In this document: positions 5,250 to 7,793 of the stretch, piece after piece
How positions within the stretch are numbered: position 1 is the stretch's first letter
Layout: each line of letters begins with the position of its first letter
Origin: UBA4615 sp044360485
GTDB lineage: Bacteria; Pseudomonadota; Gammaproteobacteria; Burkholderiales; Burkholderiaceae_E
Assembly (NCBI GenBank): GCA_044360485.1
Contig: JBIKKG010000154.1
Span: forward strand, 1-7,793
Direction of reading: 5' to 3'
DNA length: 7,793 bases
Notes under the pieces: generated by a model
Told to the model about the DNA's origin: nothing
What the model saw: the letters and a program-made list of their open reading frames with translations, nothing else
Database searches by the model: none
Translations under genes and position numbers: made by a program

Positions 5250-7412
5250 TCAGCGTGAAGCGGCCTTCAGTTCCAGTCGACGGCGATGCAGCACCGGCTC
5301 GGTGTAGCCGGAAGGTTGCTCGGTGCCCTGGATGACCAGGTCGCACGCCGCCTTGAAGGCCGTGCCATCAAAGGTCGGCGCCATGTTGCGATATGCGGCA
5401 TCGCCCGCATTCTGTTGATCGACCACCGCGGCCATGCGCTTCATCACTTCCATGACGCGCGCCTCGGTGACCACGCCATGGCGCAGCCAATTGGCGATGT
5501 GCTGCGAAGAGATCCGGCAGGTGGCGCGGTCTTCCATCAGGCCCACGTTGTTGATGTCGGGCACCTTGGAGCAGCCCACGCCCTGGTCAACCCAGCGCAC
5601 CACGTAGCCCAGAATGCCCTGCGCGTTGTTTTCGAGTTCGGCATTGATGTCGGCCTCACTCCAGTTGCGCGAGGCGGCCAGCGGAATCGTCAGGATGTCG
5701 TCGAGCTTGGCGCGGCGACCGCCCCGGGCAATCTCGCCCTGCCGGGCCAGCACATCCACCTGATGGTAGTGGGTGGCGTGCAGGGTGGCGGCCGTGGGGC
5801 TGGGCACCCAGGCGCAATTCGCGCCAGCCTGCGGATGGCCGATTTTCTGCTGCAGCATGGCGTGCATCAGATCGGGCATGGCCCACATGCCTTTGCCGAT
5901 TTGCGCGCGGCCGGCCAAGCCACACAGCAGTCCGATGTCCACGTTCCAGTTCTCGTAGGCCCCGATCCAGGCCTGGGCACGCATCTCGGCCTTGCGCACC
6001 ATCGGACCGGCTTCCATGGAGGTGTGGATCTCGTCGCCGGTGCGATCCAGGAAGCCGGTATTGATGAAGGCGACGCGGTGGCGGGCGGCGCGAATGCATT
6101 CCTTCAGATTGATGGTGGTGCGTCGCTCTTCGTCCATGATGCCAATCTTCACGGTGTTCGCGGGCAGGCCCACTGCCTGCTCGACGTGCGTGAAGACCGC
6201 ATCGGCAAACGCGACTTCTTCTGGGCCATGCATCTTGGGCTTGACCACATAGACCGAGCCCTTCACCGAATTGCGCGCGCCCGACTGCTTGCGCAGGTCG
6301 TGCAGGGCGATGGTGACCGTGCACATGGCATCGAGGAGGCCTTCGAAAACTTCCTGGCCGTTGCGATCGAGCACCGCGGGGTTGGTCATGAGATGGCCCA
6401 CGTTGCGCACCAGCATGAGCGAGCGGCCCTTGAGCGTGAGCGCTGCACCGTTGGGCGCTGTGAAGCTGCGATCTGCCGACAATTTGCGCTCGAATGAGCC
6501 ACCGCCCTTGGCGACGGTTTCGACCAGCGTGCCATTCATGAGGCCCAGCCAGTTGCGATAGGCCAGTGCCTTGTCTTCGGCGTCCACGGCAGCGACCGAA
6601 TCCTCGCAATCCATGATCGTGGTGATGGCGGCTTCCAGCATCACGTCGGCTACGCCGGCCGGATCGGTGGCGCCAATCGCATGGGCGCGATTGATGACGA
6701 TCTCGATGTGCAGGTGGTTGTGCTTGAGCAGAACCGCCGTGGGCGCATCAGCCGGACCGCTGAAGCCGGCCAGTCGCCCGGCATCGGTCAGTGCCACCGT
6801 GCCGCTGGCGGTGCGCGCCTGCAGCGCGCCGCCCACGATGGCGTAGCCGATCACGCTCGCGTGGCTTGCACCGGACAGCGGTGCGGCCTGGTCCAGAAAG
6901 CCCTTGGCCCAGGTAATGACCTTGGCGCCTCGCACTGGGTCGTAGCCGCCGGGTTGCGGTGCCTCGCCCATGGCGTCGGTGCCATAGAGGGCGTCATAGA
7001 GGCTGCCCCAGCGTGCGTTGGCCGCGTTCAGTGCATAACGCGCATTCATGACCGGCACCACCAGCTGCGGGCCAGGAATGTCGGCAATTTCGGGATCGAC
7101 CCCAGCAGTATCGACCTGAAAATCCGGACCCTCGGGCACCAGATAGCCGATGTCGCGCAAAAACGCGGCGTAGGCGTTGGCGTCGTGAGGCTGACCGCTG
7201 CGGGCCCGGTGCCAGCCATCGATCTGGGTCTGCAGCGCATCGCGCTTGTCGAGCAGCGCGCGATTGCGCGGCCCGAACGTGTGGACGAGCTCGGAGAGGC
7301 CCTTCCAGAACGTATCGGGCGCCACGCCAGTGCCGGGCAGGGCTTCGCGCTCGATCATGTCGAGCAGGGGACGGGCAACTTGGAGGCCGAAGCGGTCGAT
7401 GCGGTCTGTCAT
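5250..7412 (-). CDS. glcB: Malate synthase G
   Basis: 720 residues from ATG 7412, close to the 723 of Escherichia coli GlcB. The frame stays open upstream to 7496, but family N-termini start near MTDRIDRFGL, so the shorter start is chosen even though its ribosome site is weak. The enzyme condenses glyoxylate with acetyl-CoA to give malate and CoA in the cytoplasm, using magnesium. Long stretches match the G-form, including GPQLVVPVMNARYALNAAN, the DCEDSVAAVDAEDK block and KPKMHGPEEVAFA. By alignment from memory to E. coli, active-site residues are present: R336 (R338), E428 in GIMDEERRT (E427), D456 in GFLDRTGDE (D455) and the catalytic base D628 in LMEDRAT (D631). C614 matches the oxidation-prone C617. 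No glycolate oxidase genes or glcC regulator are in the window, so this is a lone glcB, perhaps followed in its transcript by the crotonase and serine hydrolase genes. Confidence 0.97.
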   Translation of the reverse strand: MTDRIDRFGLQVARPLLDMIEREALPGTGVAPDTFWKGLSELVHTFGPRNRALLDKRDALQTQIDGWHRARSGQPHDANAYAAFLRDIGYLVPEGPDFQVDTAGVDPEIADIPGPQLVVPVMNARYALNAANARWGSLYDALYGTDAMGEAPQPGGYDPVRGAKVITWAKGFLDQAAPLSGASHASVIGYAIVGGALQARTASGTVALTDAGRLAGFSGPADAPTAVLLKHNHLHIEIVINRAHAIGATDPAGVADVMLEAAITTIMDCEDSVAAVDAEDKALAYRNWLGLMNGTLVETVAKGGGSFERKLSADRSFTAPNGAALTLKGRSLMLVRNVGHLMTNPAVLDRNGQEVFEGLLDAMCTVTIALHDLRKQSGARNSVKGSVYVVKPKMHGPEEVAFADAVFTHVEQAVGLPANTVKIGIMDEERRTTINLKECIRAARHRVAFINTGFLDRTGDEIHTSMEAGPMVRKAEMRAQAWIGAYENWNVDIGLLCGLAGRAQIGKGMWAMPDLMHAMLQQKIGHPQAGANCAWVPSPTAATLHATHYHQVDVLARQGEIARGGRRAKLDDILTIPLAASRNWSEADINAELENNAQGILGYVVRWVDQGVGCSKVPDINNVGLMEDRATCRISSQHIANWLRHGVVTEARVMEVMKRMAAVVDQQNAGDAAYRNMAPTFDGTAFKAACDLVIQGTEQPSGYTEPVLHRRRLELKAASR

Positions 7413-7451
7413 GGCGGATATTCGGACGGTCAATGTGGAGGAGAACCCGCC

Positions 7452-7479
7452 ATCGTACTGCGCGACGACCCGCTGAAAA
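7452..7479 (-). promoter_or_regulatory. Weak candidate sigma-70 promoter for glcB
   Basis: On the minus strand TTTTCA (7479-7474) and TACGAT (7457-7452) are separated by 16 bp. Each matches the -35 or -10 consensus at four of six positions. The -10 lies about 40 nt before ATG 7412. The match is weak and by eye only. Confidence 0.25.
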
Positions 7480-7483
7480 CCCA

Positions 7484-7507
7484 TCAACCCCACCAATCAG
7501 CTCAACC
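7484..7507. other. Direct repeat TCAACC, possible operator in the divergent region
   Basis: TCAACC occurs at 7484-7489 and 7502-7507, 18 bp start to start, just upstream of the candidate glcB -35. Spaced direct repeats can be regulator sites, but the unit is short and chance is likely. Confidence 0.15.
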
Positions 7508-7510
7508 TTT

Positions 7511-7547
7511 GGGGCAATCCGCGGGGGATTCGAGGGCTACGGTGGGG
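7511..7547 (+). other. G-rich tract with possible G-quadruplex between glcB and the alpha/beta hydrolase
   Basis: Four G-runs lie at 7511-7514, 7523-7527, 7534-7536 and 7544-7547, with spacers of 8, 6 and 7 bases. The first spacer is one base above the strict G3-N1-7 rule, so folding is possible but not assured. The tract sits just upstream of a TATGAT box (7553-7558), on the strand that is non-template for the hydrolase gene. Confidence 0.4.
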
Positions 7548-7552
7548 TCGGC

Positions 7553-7558
7553 TATGAT
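7553..7558 (+). promoter_or_regulatory. Candidate -10 box TATGAT for the alpha/beta hydrolase gene
   Basis: TATGAT matches the -10 consensus at five of six positions, about 16 nt before ATG 7575. No good -35 is seen at the right spacing, so an activator or a different sigma factor would be needed if it is real. It would give a very short leader. Confidence 0.3.
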
Positions 7559-7574
7559 CTGCAGATTGCATTGA

Positions 7575-7793
7575 ATGCGGATCTGCCACGTGAAATTGCC
7601 TGCCCCGCTCCCGGCCCAGAGCCGCCTCCTGCGTGGTCGGGCTGGTTCGGTGGCGCTGTACGAAGCGGGCCATGGCGCGCCGATCCTGATGCTTCACAGT
7701 GTCAATGCCGCGGCGTCGGCTTTCGAGATGCGCCCGGCGTTTGAGGCAATGCTGGCGACGCACCGGGTATTCGCAGTCGATCTGCCTGGCTTC
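7575..7793 (+). CDS. Alpha/beta hydrolase, N-terminal part (3' end outside window)
   Basis: The first 73 codons of a gene that runs off the window. ATG 7575 follows an in-frame TGA (7572-7574), so the gene cannot begin further upstream; GTG at 7590 is an alternative start with similarly weak ribosome sites. After a short basic leader, residues about 28-73 read GSVALYEAGHGAPILMLHS..., then NAAASAFEMRPAF and RVFAVDLPGF. These are the strand 3 / oxyanion-hole loop and strand 4 with the DLPGF turn of alpha/beta hydrolases. The usual HG after strand 3 appears as HSVNA, a variant I recall in some bacterial members. The nucleophile elbow (GxSxG), acid and histidine lie downstream and cannot be checked. 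No signal peptide is apparent. The gene is divergent from glcB across 162 bp and may share regulatory DNA with it. The substrate is unknown. Confidence 0.75.
   Translation, partial: MRICHVKLPAPLPAQSRLLRGRAGSVALYEAGHGAPILMLHSVNAAASAFEMRPAFEAMLATHRVFAVDLPGF

Noticed and set aside
5286..6497. Long plus-strand open frame antisense to glcB (403 codons)
   Set aside because: It lies wholly within a confidently assigned malate synthase gene. Its product is His/Gly/Ala-rich with no recognisable domain, as expected from the complement of GC-rich codons.
7413..7496. 28-residue N-terminal extension of malate synthase G
   Set aside because: The family begins near the residue coded at 7412, and the resulting 720 residues match known length. 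The extension has no targeting features.
6681..7574. Plus-strand open frame ending right before the alpha/beta hydrolase ATG, in the same frame
   Set aside because: Most of it is antisense to glcB and matches no family I recognise. The in-frame stop at 7572-7574 and the hydrolase-like text beginning only after it make an N-terminal extension broken by a stop unlikely.
1..7793. CRISPR array, tRNA/rRNA, insertion sequence or phage genes
   Set aside because: I saw no spaced repeats, no tRNA-like cloverleaf, no transposase or integrase text and no terminal inverted repeats. The reading was by eye, so short or divergent examples could be missed.

Overview
This is a GC-rich chromosomal window, most likely from a betaproteobacterium of the order Burkholderiales. 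The lineage is inferred from the tripartite-tricarboxylate (Bug/TctC) receptor, the many crotonase-fold acyl-CoA genes, the malate synthase G and the strong G/C bias at third codon positions. Nothing in the sequence fixes a genus. No RNA gene, insertion sequence, prophage gene or CRISPR array is visible.

Layout. Plus strand, 1-2921: the 3' end of an enoyl-CoA hydratase/isomerase, then a hairpin-bearing gap, then three genes for exported proteins that probably form one operon. These are a DUF3011-like/proline-rich/ricin-B lectin protein (466-1356), a small four-EF-hand protein (1410-1895) and a Bug/TctC solute-binding protein (1899-2921). The last begins only 3 nt after the EF-hand stop, with seven consecutive ATG codons and no visible Shine-Dalgarno. 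Minus strand, 7412-2922: malate synthase G (glcB), a crotonase-family protein and a Tat-type lipoprotein of the serine beta-lactamase/NylB-like hydrolase family. The last two genes overlap by ATGA. The two blocks converge with no gap: the palindrome TGATCA (2919-2924) holds both stop codons. Plus strand, 7575 onward: the 5' end of an alpha/beta hydrolase, divergent from glcB across a 162-bp region with a G-rich tract.

How the genes may work together. glcB condenses glyoxylate with acetyl-CoA in the cytoplasm, and the two crotonases act on acyl-CoA, so both fit carboxylic-acid catabolism. The Bug receptor binds small, often carboxylated solutes in the periplasm but has no TctA/TctB membrane genes here. 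The lectin and EF-hand proteins look exported and could act at the envelope, but their coupling to the Bug receptor is known only from gene order. I see no complete known defence, toxin or mobile system. The most unusual signals are the (ATG)7 start array after a tightly abutting stop, the composite lectin/EF-hand/Bug operon, the fused convergent stops followed by a hairpin inside the opposing gene, and a crotonase lacking one of the two catalytic glutamates while coupled to an exported hydrolase.
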